This document shows, piece after piece, positions 19,719-28,658 of a DNA stretch of 64,000 bases. The position numbers were made by a program, and so were the translations under genes. Each line of letters begins with the position of its first letter. Within the stretch, counting starts at the first letter, position 1. This DNA is from Clostridium sp. CMCC3677 (GTDB lineage: Bacteria; Bacillota; Clostridia; Clostridiales; Clostridiaceae), in NCBI RefSeq assembly GCF_023845585.1, contig NZ_JAMQHS010000008.1, positions 176,261 through 240,260 of the forward strand. Direction: 5' to 3'. Below the pieces are notes generated by a model, which worked only from the letters and a program-made list of their open reading frames with translations, was not told where the DNA came from and made no database searches.

Positions 19719-19788
19719 TTGACAACATTATTTAAGTAGAATATTATAATAATATAATGAAATTGATAATTGTTCTCAACAGGAGAAC
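19719..19788 (+). promoter_or_regulatory. Promoter and small leader hairpin of the flavodoxin gene
   Basis: TTGACA at 19719-19724 and TATTAT at 19742-19747 with 17-base spacing. GTTCTC and GAGAAC (about 19772-19788) form a short hairpin just before the ribosome site. Confidence 0.6.
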
Positions 19789-19802
19789 CAAGAGGAGGAT
19801 TT

Positions 19803-20228
19803 ATGAAGATAATTTATTGGAGTGGTACAGGTAATACAGAAGCTATGGCAAATTTAGTAGCGAAAGGTATAGAGGAGTCTGGTACTAAGACTGAAATGAT
19901 AAATATTTCTAGTGCAAAAATTGATAGTTTAAAAGATGAAAATATAGTAGTACTAGGATGTCCATCTATGGGAGATGAAGAACTTGAATCTGGAGAATTT
20001 GAACCATTTTTAGAGAGTGTACAAGAAGACTTAAAAAATAAAAAAGTTATATTGTTTGGATCTTATGGATGGGGTGATGGACAATGGATGAGAAGCTGGG
20101 AAGAAAAAATGACAGATTCAGGAGTTAATGTGGCTTTAGAACCATTAATTGTAAATTATACACCTGAAGGTGAAAGTGAAGAACAATGTATTGAATATGG
20201 AAGAGAAATAGCTAAATTAAGTAATTAA
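19803..20228 (+). CDS. Flavodoxin
   Basis: A 141-residue FMN electron carrier, the usual size for short-chain flavodoxins. The phosphate loop WSGTGNTEAMANLV is at residues 6-19. GCPSMGDEELES and FGSYGWGDGQWMRSWEE form the isoalloxazine-binding loops. Flavodoxin replaces ferredoxin when iron is short. I chose the ATG at 19803 behind AAGAGGAGG. The DUF3793 gene follows 14 bases after the stop; this pairing is common in clostridia and may be iron-related. Confidence 0.93.
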   Translation: MKIIYWSGTGNTEAMANLVAKGIEESGTKTEMINISSAKIDSLKDENIVVLGCPSMGDEELESGEFEPFLESVQEDLKNKKVILFGSYGWGDGQWMRSWEEKMTDSGVNVALEPLIVNYTPEGESEEQCIEYGREIAKLSN

Positions 20229-20242
20229 TTAATGGAGGAGTA

Positions 20243-20896
20243 ATGATGGGAGAAAAAATTAGTACTTTTTATAACTTATTAAATGGTATGGAGGGAAAAG
20301 AATATATTGAAACTTTTATATCTTATAATGTTGCATTAATAAGTGCTAGATTGAAACCATCCATTACACTGAATTTAAGTAAATATGATAATAAAGATAT
20401 ATTTTATTTGTGGAATATATATGGAAAAGATTATTTGAGAAAATTAAATTTAGGATATATCTCATTAAGAGATAGTGATAAGTCTTTAATAGTATTAATT
20501 TATGATAAAGATTTATTAGAAAAATATATCAATAAGAAGGATAATTTGAAATTTCTTAATTGTGTAGGATATGATAGGGAGCTATCAGTAGAAGATGCAT
20601 TGAACACATTAAAAGATAGATATGAAGTATATAACTGTCCTCATGAATTAGGAATATTTTTAGGATATCCTTTAGATGATGTTAAAGATTTTATGGAATG
20701 CTCAAATAAAAAATGCTTAACTTGTGGATATTGGAAAGTATATAATAGTGAACATAAGGCAAAAACAATTTTTACATTGTTTGATAAAGTAAAAGAGTTC
20801 ACAGTAACTAATATAATAGAAGGAAATAGAGCAAATAATTTATCCCTTACATTAAAAGATAACTTCCAAAAAAATCATAAAATAATATTTGATTAA
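20243..20896 (+). CDS. DUF3793 family protein
   Basis: A 217-residue protein of unknown function. The family signature CPHELGIFLGYPLDDVKDFM is at about 132-151, followed by CSNKKCLTCGYWKVY. The Cys-rich middle could bind metal. It starts at ATGATG behind GGAGGAG, so the start may be 20243 or 20246. It forms an operon with the upstream flavodoxin, which points to redox or iron stress (inference from context). Confidence 0.85.
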   Translation: MMGEKISTFYNLLNGMEGKEYIETFISYNVALISARLKPSITLNLSKYDNKDIFYLWNIYGKDYLRKLNLGYISLRDSDKSLIVLIYDKDLLEKYINKKDNLKFLNCVGYDRELSVEDALNTLKDRYEVYNCPHELGIFLGYPLDDVKDFMECSNKKCLTCGYWKVYNSEHKAKTIFTLFDKVKEFTVTNIIEGNRANNLSLTLKDNFQKNHKIIFD

Positions 20897-20904
20897 ATAA
20901 TAAT

Positions 20905-20933
20905 AAAGCGTGGCATGAAGCCACGTTTTTTTT
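20905..20933 (+). terminator. Terminator after the flavodoxin / DUF3793 operon
   Basis: CGTGGC, loop ATGAA, GCCACG and a run of eight T. Confidence 0.92.
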
Positions 20934-21043
20934 ATGCCCAAATTATTCCTACATTGCATTTGGAAAGGGTGCATGGCTAAAAAAATCGACGCTTTAAAGT
21001 CGCCTTGCGATTTTGTTCTGTAAAGATAATATTTCAATTTTTT

Positions 21044-21077
21044 AATGTTGACTTTTAAAATGTAATATGTTAACATT
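21044..21077 (+). promoter_or_regulatory. Promoter with inverted repeat, DUF554 gene
   Basis: TTGACT at 21048-21053 and TAACAT at 21071-21076 (17-base spacing). AATGTTGAC (21044-21052) is inverted as GTTAACATT (21069-21077) with one mismatch, so an operator would cover both boxes. The stretch before it (20940-21040) holds another fold, CGAC/GTCG nested in AAAATCG/CGATTTT, of unknown role. Confidence 0.5.
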
Positions 21078-21122
21078 TCATATCTTTTGCAAAAGAAAAT
21101 TAGTAGAAAGAAGGTATTTATT

Positions 21123-21836
21123 ATGCCTATTGGTATTTTTTTAGATTCTTTAGCAGTTTTAATAGGGGGAGTTCTTGGAGCAAGATTTAAGCATAAAATT
21201 CCTCATCGTATTAATTATCCACTTACAATTATTTTTGGGATTTCGGCAATTGTAATTGGAGTGGTATCATTTATTAAATTGAAGTCTTTACCAGCAGTGA
21301 TATTATCATTGATTTTGGGAACACTAATGGGAGAATTAATGGATTTAGATACAAAAGTAAAGAACATATTTAAGAAGGTTATTTATAAGTTTCACTTTGA
21401 AATAGAGGGAGATCAAGAAGCATATATGAATTTTTATGTAATTGTAGCTGCAACTTTTTGCTTAAGTGGAACAAACATTTTTGGTGCAATGAATGAAGCT
21501 ATGACTGGGGACATTACAATATTATTATCAAAGGCTATTATGGATATTTTTGCTGGAGCTATTTTTGCATGCATTCTTGGATATGCAATGAATTTAATTG
21601 TTGTTCCTCAATTTTTAATTTTAGGTGCATTCTTCTATCTTGCAAAGTTTATTATGCCATTAATAAATGCTAATATGTTAGGAGATTTTACAGCTATTGG
21701 AGGAATATTGACTTTTATAATTGGTTTATCTATTGCAGAAATTAAAAAAATAAAAGTAGTTAATTTACTTCCAGCATTGGTAATTGTATTTCCTATATCA
21801 TTTTTGTTTCAGTTAATGTTAGAAAACATATTTTAA
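21123..21836 (+). CDS. DUF554 family membrane protein
   Basis: A 237-residue integral membrane protein with about seven hydrophobic segments. It begins MPIGIFLDSLAVLIGGVLGA, the conserved start of the DUF554/YdfK family. GTLMGELMDLD and FCLSGTNIFGAMNEAMTGD are other family landmarks. Function and substrate are unknown. The ATG at 21123 follows AGAAGG; a TTG upstream has no ribosome site and lies close to the promoter. Confidence 0.85.
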   Translation: MPIGIFLDSLAVLIGGVLGARFKHKIPHRINYPLTIIFGISAIVIGVVSFIKLKSLPAVILSLILGTLMGELMDLDTKVKNIFKKVIYKFHFEIEGDQEAYMNFYVIVAATFCLSGTNIFGAMNEAMTGDITILLSKAIMDIFAGAIFACILGYAMNLIVVPQFLILGAFFYLAKFIMPLINANMLGDFTAIGGILTFIIGLSIAEIKKIKVVNLLPALVIVFPISFLFQLMLENIF

Positions 21837-22176
21837 ATATTTTTATCAACATATTTTTTAGTGATTTATGGGAGATACGGAAGGCTAAATGTACAAGCTT
21901 CAGAAGAAAAAAGGTGAATGTGTTTATTCAATAAAGGTAAATTGAGATTCATGACTAGAGTCAATTCATTTTCAGATAAAACTATAGATTAACTATAAAA
22001 ATTGCATAATATTAAAAACAAATTAAAAGGTGTTTTGAGGAATACTTATTATTATTTATAAATTTTCAATATAATTGTGGTACAATATATTAATTATTTA
22101 ATTTACAGGAAATAATTATAATTTGTATATTTTTACACATAATATTTTTATAAATAAATTTAAAATGGAGGATTTT
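21837..22176. other. Gap with no supported feature
   Basis: About 340 A/T-rich bases. A possible -10 (TACAAT at about 22081-22086) precedes the next gene. I see no ORF with a ribosome site, no strong hairpin and no terminator after the DUF554 gene. Confidence 0.5.
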
Positions 22177-23079
22177 ATGAGTGATAAAGATAAGTTTTTA
22201 TGCGATTTAAAAGATGAAGAAACTATAGAAATAAATTTAATGGTTATGAGGATAATTTTTAAAGATCCTAATAAGACAGTATGTATACTTGCAGATAAGA
22301 CAGGAGAAAGCAAATCAAATATAGCTAGTAAAAAACAAGATATTAAGGAAGGTATGGTGCTAAAAGTACATGGAACAAAGGGCGTAAATTTAGATATTAG
22401 AAAATATGAATTTATTTCAGAGTACAATTTAGAAGACTATCTTCCAACAGTGAAGAGACCAATTGAAGATATAATGAATGAAATTGAAGAATACACAAAT
22501 AAATATATAATATCTAGAGAAGGAAAAGCATTAAATGATTATTTTTTTAAAGATGAAAAGTTCTTAAATAAGTTTAAACGTGGAATTGGCGGTGTATCTA
22601 TGCATCATAATTACATAGGGGGACTTGCTGAGCATACGTTAAATGTTATGTATTTAACTGCTATGCTATGCGAAAGATATGATTGTAGAAGACCTGAAAT
22701 AGCAGTACTTTCTGCCAAACTTCATGATATTGGAAAGATATATGAACTTTACTATGAGGGTCCTTTTAGATATACACTACAAGGTGAGATGGAGGGACAT
22801 ATTGTAATTGGTGTTCAAATGATAGATCAGGCTGCTCGTGAAAATTCTTTTTCTTATAGTGATGATTTTATAAGTAGAATAAAAGGATGCATTACTCAAC
22901 ATCATGGTAAACTTGAATATGGATCTCCTAGAGATATGAAGATGGAAGAATCCTTTATAGTAAATTATGCTGATTCTATAGATGCTACAATGAATAAAAT
23001 TAATCAATTAAAAGATAAGACTAAAAGTGGAACATGGTCAGAATATGATAGAAGAATTGAGACGAAGCTTTATTTATAG
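22177..23079 (+). CDS. HD-domain 3'-5' exoribonuclease, YhaM-like
   Basis: A 300-residue protein. An N-terminal OB-like fold (about 1-90) is followed by an HD hydrolase domain with MHHNYIGGLAEHTLNV, the metal-binding HD pair in KLHDIGK, and ITQHHGKLEYGSP. This matches YhaM (CBF1) exoribonucleases of Firmicutes (about 314 residues), which act in RNA turnover. The start at 22177 follows GGAGG at 22167-22171; the ATG overlapping that site is not used. The family call is good, the nuclease activity is inferred. Confidence 0.85.
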   Translation: MSDKDKFLCDLKDEETIEINLMVMRIIFKDPNKTVCILADKTGESKSNIASKKQDIKEGMVLKVHGTKGVNLDIRKYEFISEYNLEDYLPTVKRPIEDIMNEIEEYTNKYIISREGKALNDYFFKDEKFLNKFKRGIGGVSMHHNYIGGLAEHTLNVMYLTAMLCERYDCRRPEIAVLSAKLHDIGKIYELYYEGPFRYTLQGEMEGHIVIGVQMIDQAARENSFSYSDDFISRIKGCITQHHGKLEYGSPRDMKMEESFIVNYADSIDATMNKINQLKDKTKSGTWSEYDRRIETKLYL

Positions 23080-23229
23080 ATATATAATAAAGTTTATGAA
23101 ATAATAAATGAAACTTTAGATGATACACTAAGGGAGAATAATTATTATGTAGCAATAATAATTTATTAGCAGTATAATATAATAAAATAAATAATAAATA
23201 AACTGCTAGTTAAATATGGAGGATATAAT

Positions 23230-24063
23230 ATGTTAAATATAGGATGTCATTTATCTTCATCAAAGGGCTTTAAAAATATGGGTGAAAATGCTTTAAAAAT
23301 TGGAGCAAATACATTTCAGTTTTTTACTCGTAATCCAAGGGGAAGCAAGGCAAAAGATATAGATGAAAATGATGTTAAAGAATTTTTAGAATTAGCAAAG
23401 GAAAATAATTTTTGTAAGATATTAGCTCATGCACCATATACATTAAATGCATGTTCAGCTGATGAAAGAAATAGAGAATTTGCAATAGAAATAATGGCAG
23501 ATGACTTAAAAAGAATGGAGTATCTGCCTAATAATTTATATAATTTTCATCCAGGCAGTCATGTTAAGCAAGGAACAGAAGTTGGTATAGAGTATATTTC
23601 AAGTGCTTTAAATTCTATTTTAAAAAAGGATCAAACAACTAAAGTTCTTTTAGAAACTATGTCAGGAAAGGGAACTGAAGTAGGCAGAAATTTTGAAGAA
23701 ATAGCTGAAATTATAAAACGCGTTGAATTAAAAGAACATATAGGGGTATGCCTTGATACATGTCATATTCATGATGCAGGATATGATATAGTAAATGATT
23801 TAGATAAAGTTTTAGATAAATTTGATAATATAATAGGATTAGACAAATTATATGCAATTCATTTAAATGACAGTAAAAATCCATTTGAAAGTCATAAAGA
23901 TAGACATGAAACTATAGGAAATGGGTATATAGGATTAAAAGCTGTAACAAATATTATTAATCATCCCCAATTATGTAATTTACCATTTTTCCTTGAGACA
24001 CCGAATGAACTTGATGGATATAAGAATGAAATAGAGTTATTAAAAAGTGTATATAAAGAATAA
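23230..24063 (+). CDS. nfo: Endonuclease IV (apurinic/apyrimidinic endonuclease)
   Basis: A 277-residue TIM-barrel DNA repair enzyme with three zinc ions that cuts at abasic sites. Metal-ligand motifs include [72 protein letters not shown] and the final PFFLETPNE. All expected His, Asp and Glu ligands are present, and the length is normal. GGAGG precedes the ATG. It is probably monocistronic, with a terminator at 24071-24097. Confidence 0.96.
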   Translation: MLNIGCHLSSSKGFKNMGENALKIGANTFQFFTRNPRGSKAKDIDENDVKEFLELAKENNFCKILAHAPYTLNACSADERNREFAIEIMADDLKRMEYLPNNLYNFHPGSHVKQGTEVGIEYISSALNSILKKDQTTKVLLETMSGKGTEVGRNFEEIAEIIKRVELKEHIGVCLDTCHIHDAGYDIVNDLDKVLDKFDNIIGLDKLYAIHLNDSKNPFESHKDRHETIGNGYIGLKAVTNIINHPQLCNLPFFLETPNELDGYKNEIELLKSVYKE

Positions 24064-24070
24064 TTTTTAG

Positions 24071-24097
24071 AAGGGTTCTATTAAGAATCCTTTTTTC
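24071..24097 (+). terminator. Terminator after nfo
   Basis: AAGGGTT pairs with AATCCTT, followed by TTTTCTTT. The following 330 bases (24100-24430) hold A/T-rich sequence with a possible TATAAT near 24347-24352 and no gene. Confidence 0.7.
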
Positions 24098-24430
24098 TTT
24101 ATTATTAAGCTAGGATAAATTTCATCTGAATCAAATATATATAGCTTATTATAATTTAATAATAATTGCATCTTAAATAAGAGATGTACAATGTATATTA
24201 TTGATGATTTTTATATTTATATGTTATAATTGGATATAATATGTAAAGAAGAAGTTTTATTTAGAAGAATTATTTTATGTAATGTGATAATGTTAACTTT
24301 TTTTTAATAACTATTAACATAGCACTTTACAAATGGAAAAAAATGTATAATAATAAATATAAAATTATAATTTTTAAATAAGTTGTAGCTTTGTTTAATC
24401 TAATATAAAAATTTTAGGGGGATTATTTTT

Positions 24431-25669
24431 ATGGAGAAAGAAATTAATAATTATAATAAGTTCATAAGTAAATGCTTAGCCACTTTTTTGAGTATGGTTT
24501 TAGCATTAAGTATAATATTTATTAATACTACAAATGTTTATGCAAAAACTTTAAGTTCTACATCAAGTGATGAATATGTATTAAAATTAATAAAAAGAGG
24601 TGGAACTACTGAAGAAATTAAAGGAAAAGATATAAATTTAAAATTCAATTCTACAGATCCAATATCAATTTCTTACGATGAACAATTATTGAGACAATGT
24701 ATAGATAAATTATCTTGTTTAAATCCAACTAATGTAACTGAACCCAAAAGTTCAAAATTAGAATATAGAAATTATTCTTATATAATTACATCGGAAGTTA
24801 TAGGAAGTAAATTAAATAAAGAAAAATTATATACTAATGTAGTTATGGCTATAAAGAACCAAGAGATTGAATTGAATTTAGAAACATTGGACTGTTATGA
24901 GCATCCACAATATACATCTAGTTCACCCGAGGTAATTTATGCAGCAGATACTATTAACAAGTATTTATCAACTAATATAACTTATAGTTATGGTGGAATG
25001 GTACAAGCTGTAGATAAATATAAAATAATAGATTGGATTTCAATAGATTCTAATTTATCAATAGTATTAAATGAATCTAAAGTTAGAAGTTTCGTAGAAG
25101 AACTAGCTAGTTCTTATAGAAATTCATTAGGAACTTCAATAAAAGTTGGTGGAGGATATTCTGGAAATAACCATGGATGGGCAATTAATGTAGATGAAGA
25201 AACTAAAAGATTAATAAGTCTTATAAAAAGTGGACAAACTCTAACTACTTATCCATCATATTATCAAACATCAGTAGCGGGATATTTTGATAATTTATCA
25301 GATACTTTTGTTGAAATAGATATGACTAATCAACATTTATGGTTTTATAAAAATGGATATTTGGTTACTGACAGTTCTATAGTTACAGGAAATATGAGTG
25401 CAGGTTATGCAACACCAAGTGGAATTTATAAATTATATTATAAACAAAAAGATACAGTACTAAGAGGTCCAGGATATGCTGCTCCAGTAAGCTTCTGGAT
25501 GCCGTTTAACGGTGGAATAGGACTTCATGATGCGAATTGGAGATCGGAATTTGGTGGAGAAATTTATAAAAATGGTGGTTCACATGGATGCATAAACTTA
25601 CCGTATAGTACAGCAAAATCTATTTATGATAATATAACACCTAAAACTACAATTATTTGTTATTATTAA
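24431..25669 (+). CDS. Secreted L,D-transpeptidase (YkuD domain)
   Basis: A 412-residue cell wall enzyme. An N-terminal signal or anchor segment (about 15-38, LATFLSMVLALSIIFI) is followed by a putative peptidoglycan-binding region (about 45-270), then the YkuD catalytic domain (about 285-412), which contains FVEIDMTNQHLWFYKNG and the active-site motif HGCINLP (catalytic Cys) preceded by GLHDANW. Such enzymes make 3-3 crosslinks or attach proteins to peptidoglycan outside the membrane. The start follows AGGGGGA. Terminator downstream; monocistronic. Confidence 0.92.
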   Translation: MEKEINNYNKFISKCLATFLSMVLALSIIFINTTNVYAKTLSSTSSDEYVLKLIKRGGTTEEIKGKDINLKFNSTDPISISYDEQLLRQCIDKLSCLNPTNVTEPKSSKLEYRNYSYIITSEVIGSKLNKEKLYTNVVMAIKNQEIELNLETLDCYEHPQYTSSSPEVIYAADTINKYLSTNITYSYGGMVQAVDKYKIIDWISIDSNLSIVLNESKVRSFVEELASSYRNSLGTSIKVGGGYSGNNHGWAINVDEETKRLISLIKSGQTLTTYPSYYQTSVAGYFDNLSDTFVEIDMTNQHLWFYKNGYLVTDSSIVTGNMSAGYATPSGIYKLYYKQKDTVLRGPGYAAPVSFWMPFNGGIGLHDANWRSEFGGEIYKNGGSHGCINLPYSTAKSIYDNITPKTTIICYY

Positions 25670-25678
25670 ATATAGGAT

Positions 25679-25721
25679 AAAAAGTCTAATGTAGAATAAA
25701 ACTACATTAGGCTTTTTTTTG
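25679..25721 (+). terminator. Terminator after the L,D-transpeptidase gene
   Basis: AAAAGTCTAATGTAG pairs with CTACATTAGGCTTTT across AATAAAA, followed by a T run. Confidence 0.9.
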
Positions 25722-25771
25722 TTTACATATATAAACATTCTATTAAAATATAATCTTTATAAAAAAAATAA

Positions 25772-25830
25772 TTGACATTGAAAACGATATAGTATATTAT
25801 ATTGGTATAGACCAATTGGTATATACCAAT
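25772..25830 (+). promoter_or_regulatory. nag promoter with cre-like spacer and tandem NagR operators
   Basis: TTGACA at 25772-25777 and TATTAT at 25795-25800 (17 bases). Directly after the -10 lie two overlapping palindromes, ATTGGTATAGACCAAT (25801-25816) and ATTGGTATATACCAAT (25815-25830). Both match the NagR/DasR-type operator core TGGT...ACCA; centres are 14 bases apart. The spacer holds TGAAAACGATATAG (25779-25792), 12 of 14 to the CcpA cre consensus. This predicts double control by GlcNAc-derived signals and carbon catabolite repression. Confidence 0.8.
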
Positions 25831-25858
25831 ATAATATACCAAGATGGGGGAGATAAGA

Positions 25859-26596
25859 TTGAAAATAGTAGACAAAAATTTAAACATACCATTACATACT
25901 CAATTATCTTTGATAATTAGAGAGATGATAGAAAGTGGTGAATTAAAAGAAGGCAATTATTTAATGCCAGAAAGAGAAATTTGTAAGATTCAAAATGTTA
26001 GCAGAATGACAGTTAACAAGGCAATATTAAATCTTGTATCTGAAGGATTATTAGATAGGAAACAAGGAAAAGGAACGTTTGTTGCTTATAAAAAGAAAAA
26101 ACATAAATTCCAAAAGTTACAAGGATTTACGGAAGTAATGAATGAAAAAGGGTTTACAGTAAAAAGTAAATTATTAAATTTTCACTTAGACTTTCAAAAT
26201 AAAAGTATAAGAGAGAAACTAAATGTTAAAGATAAGGACACATTAATATATAAAATTGAAAGAATAAGATATATAGATGATGATCCTTTCGCATTAGAAA
26301 TTGTTTATATATTAAAAGATATGTGTGAAGATTTGAATGAGGATTTAATAAAAGAAAATTCTTTATATACATTATATAGAGAAAGATATCATCACAAAAC
26401 AAAGAGAGCAGAGCAAGTAATAAGTCCAATAATTATAGATGAATTTACATCTAATTTATTAAATCAAGAGAGTGATACATTAGCACTTAAAATAGATAGA
26501 TTAGTATATACAGATAAAGAAGAAATAATGGAATATACGAGTTCAATATTCATAACAGATAAGCATGAATATGAAATAGTATTACATGAAAACTAA
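25859..26596 (+). CDS. nagR: GntR-family regulator NagR (YvoA-like)
   Basis: A 245-residue repressor. The N-terminal winged helix (about 1-75) includes LHTQLSLIIREMIESGEL, MPEREICKIQNVSRMTVNKA and RKQGKGTFVA. The C-terminal UTRA domain binds the effector, a GlcN-6-P or GlcNAc-6-P type ligand in Bacillus NagR. I favour the TTG at 25859, six bases after GGGGGAG; the ATG at 25844 overlaps that site and lacks its own. First gene of the nagR-nagA-nagB-nagE-cutC cluster, behind its own tandem operators. Confidence 0.9.
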   Translation: MKIVDKNLNIPLHTQLSLIIREMIESGELKEGNYLMPEREICKIQNVSRMTVNKAILNLVSEGLLDRKQGKGTFVAYKKKKHKFQKLQGFTEVMNEKGFTVKSKLLNFHLDFQNKSIREKLNVKDKDTLIYKIERIRYIDDDPFALEIVYILKDMCEDLNEDLIKENSLYTLYRERYHHKTKRAEQVISPIIIDEFTSNLLNQESDTLALKIDRLVYTDKEEIMEYTSSIFITDKHEYEIVLHEN

Positions 26597-26621
26597 AAAA
26601 ATTTGATAGGAAGGGTTGAAT

Positions 26622-27758
26622 ATGAAAGCAATAATAAACGGAATAATTGTAACTAAGAATGGAGTTTTAGAAAATAAGGTTCTTTTATTTGATAAAAAAA
26701 TAATTAGTATGTGTGATGAAATACCAGAAAATTGTGAACTAATTGATGCAAAGCAAAAAATAGTGACGCCGGGTCTTATAGATATACATGTACATGGTAG
26801 TTGTAATTTTGATACCATGGATAATTCAATAGAAGCAATAGAAGCGATAAGTAATGGAATTTGTAAAAATGGTGTTACTTCATTTTTACCAACAACAATG
26901 ACGATGAGTAAGGAACACATTTATAATTCTTTAAATACAATAAAAGAATGTATGGCAAATGGTACTGCTGGGGCAAAAGTCATTGGAGCTCATATGGAAG
27001 GGCCTTTTATAAATCCAATTTATAAAGGAGCACAAGATGCTAAATATATATTAAAACCAAATTTTCAATTTATAAAAAACTACACTGATGTTATAAAATT
27101 AGTTTCATATTCACCTGAACTAGATGATGATTATGAATTTACAAAGAAAGTTAAAGAAAATACTAAGATTATTTTATCAATTTGCCATAGTAATGCTTCA
27201 TACAAACAAACCATGGAAGCAGTAAATTTAGGAGCTTCTAATATAACTCATTTATTTAATGCTATGACTCCGTTAAATCACAGAGAACCAGGGGTAGTTG
27301 GTGCTGCTCTTATGAGCAATACTTATTGTGAAATAATAGCAGATAAGATACATGTAGATAAGAATTTATTTCAATTTATATTAAATAATAAAGGAAAAGA
27401 AAAAGTAATTCTTATAACTGATAGTATGAGAGCAGGATGTATGAAAGATGGTAAATACGACCTTGGTGGACAAGACGTATATGTTAAAGGTGGTGCAGCT
27501 AGGTTAATTAATGGAACTTTAGCAGGTAGTATTTTAACTTTAAATAAGGCAGTTTACAATTTCTTTGAAAATACTAATTTGGAGCTTAATGAAGTTATAA
27601 ATATGGCTTCGTTAAATCCAGCTAAATCTATAGGTATAGATGATAAAAAAGGAAGTTTGGAGATAGGAAAAGATGCAGATATATGTATTTTTGATGATGA
27701 GATGAATTGCCATCTTTCCATATCGGAAGGAAGGATTATTTTTAATAAATTAAATTAG
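26622..27758 (+). CDS. nagA: N-acetylglucosamine-6-phosphate deacetylase
   Basis: A 378-residue amidohydrolase that removes acetate from GlcNAc-6-P in the cytoplasm. Metal and active-site motifs are PGLIDIHVHGS, GAHMEGPFI, SICHSNASY, THLFNAMTPLNHREPG and the catalytic Asp in LITDSMRAG. The ATG at 26622 is six bases after GGAAGGG; a TTG just upstream is inside the ribosome site region. It lies 25 bases after nagR and 15 bases before nagB. Confidence 0.95.
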   Translation: MKAIINGIIVTKNGVLENKVLLFDKKIISMCDEIPENCELIDAKQKIVTPGLIDIHVHGSCNFDTMDNSIEAIEAISNGICKNGVTSFLPTTMTMSKEHIYNSLNTIKECMANGTAGAKVIGAHMEGPFINPIYKGAQDAKYILKPNFQFIKNYTDVIKLVSYSPELDDDYEFTKKVKENTKIILSICHSNASYKQTMEAVNLGASNITHLFNAMTPLNHREPGVVGAALMSNTYCEIIADKIHVDKNLFQFILNNKGKEKVILITDSMRAGCMKDGKYDLGGQDVYVKGGAARLINGTLAGSILTLNKAVYNFFENTNLELNEVINMASLNPAKSIGIDDKKGSLEIGKDADICIFDDEMNCHLSISEGRIIFNKLN

Positions 27759-27773
27759 AGGTGGGATAAGTTT

Positions 27774-28523
27774 ATGAAAATATTAGTTTGTGAAAATTAT
27801 GATAAGTTAAGTGAAAAAGCAGCTCAAATAATAATGAGCCAAATAACTTTAAAGTCTAATTCAATATTAGGTCTTGCAACAGGAAGCACTCCAATAGGAA
27901 TGTATAGAAAATTAATTGAAATGTATGAAAATAAAATGATAGATTTTTCAGAGGTAAAAACATTTAATTTAGATGAATATCAAAATTTACCTATAGATAA
28001 TAATCAAAGTTATCATTATTTTATGGATGAAAATTTATTCAATTATATAAATGTTAAAAGAGAAAATATTCATATACCTAATGGAATGGCTATTGATATT
28101 GAAAAAGAATGTATAGAATATGATGATTTAATAAAGAATACTGGTGGAATAGATATACAAGTATTAGGCATAGGAAATAATGCTCATATAGGATTTAATG
28201 AACCAACAGTAAGTTTTGAAAAGAAAACTTATGTAGTTGAATTAGAAGAATCTACTAGAATTGCAAATGCAAGATTTTTTAATAGTTTAGATGAGGTACC
28301 TAGTAAGGCAATAACAATGGGAATAGGCTCAATATTTGAAAGTAAAAAAATTATGCTTTTAGCTACTGGAGGAAATAAAGCAAAGGCTATATATGATACT
28401 GTTTATGGAAAAGTGACTCCAGAAGTTCCAGCTTCAATACTTCAATTTCATGATGATGTGGTGATTATATTAGATAAAGAAGCAGCAAACTTGTTAAATC
28501 CAGTGGATTATAATATAGTTTAA
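27774..28523 (+). CDS. nagB: Glucosamine-6-phosphate deaminase
   Basis: A 249-residue cytoplasmic isomerase/deaminase converting GlcN-6-P to fructose-6-P and ammonia. Motifs are LGLATGSTPIGMYRKLI, the catalytic region TFNLDEYQNL, and VLGIGNNAHIGFNEP with the catalytic His. In most family members this last loop reads NGHIGFNEP; here Gly is Ala, a conservative change. GAGGTGGG precedes the ATG. Middle of the nag operon. Confidence 0.95.
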   Translation: MKILVCENYDKLSEKAAQIIMSQITLKSNSILGLATGSTPIGMYRKLIEMYENKMIDFSEVKTFNLDEYQNLPIDNNQSYHYFMDENLFNYINVKRENIHIPNGMAIDIEKECIEYDDLIKNTGGIDIQVLGIGNNAHIGFNEPTVSFEKKTYVVELEESTRIANARFFNSLDEVPSKAITMGIGSIFESKKIMLLATGGNKAKAIYDTVYGKVTPEVPASILQFHDDVVIILDKEAANLLNPVDYNIV

Positions 28524-28658
28524 AAAATTTATTAGCACAATATAGTACTAAAAATATAATTCCAATATGGTAACTGAGTAATTAGTAGAATTAATAATGA
28601 TACTAAAATTATTGGGAGATATTTAGATAAAACTTATTTTTATAAGGAGGAACAACTT

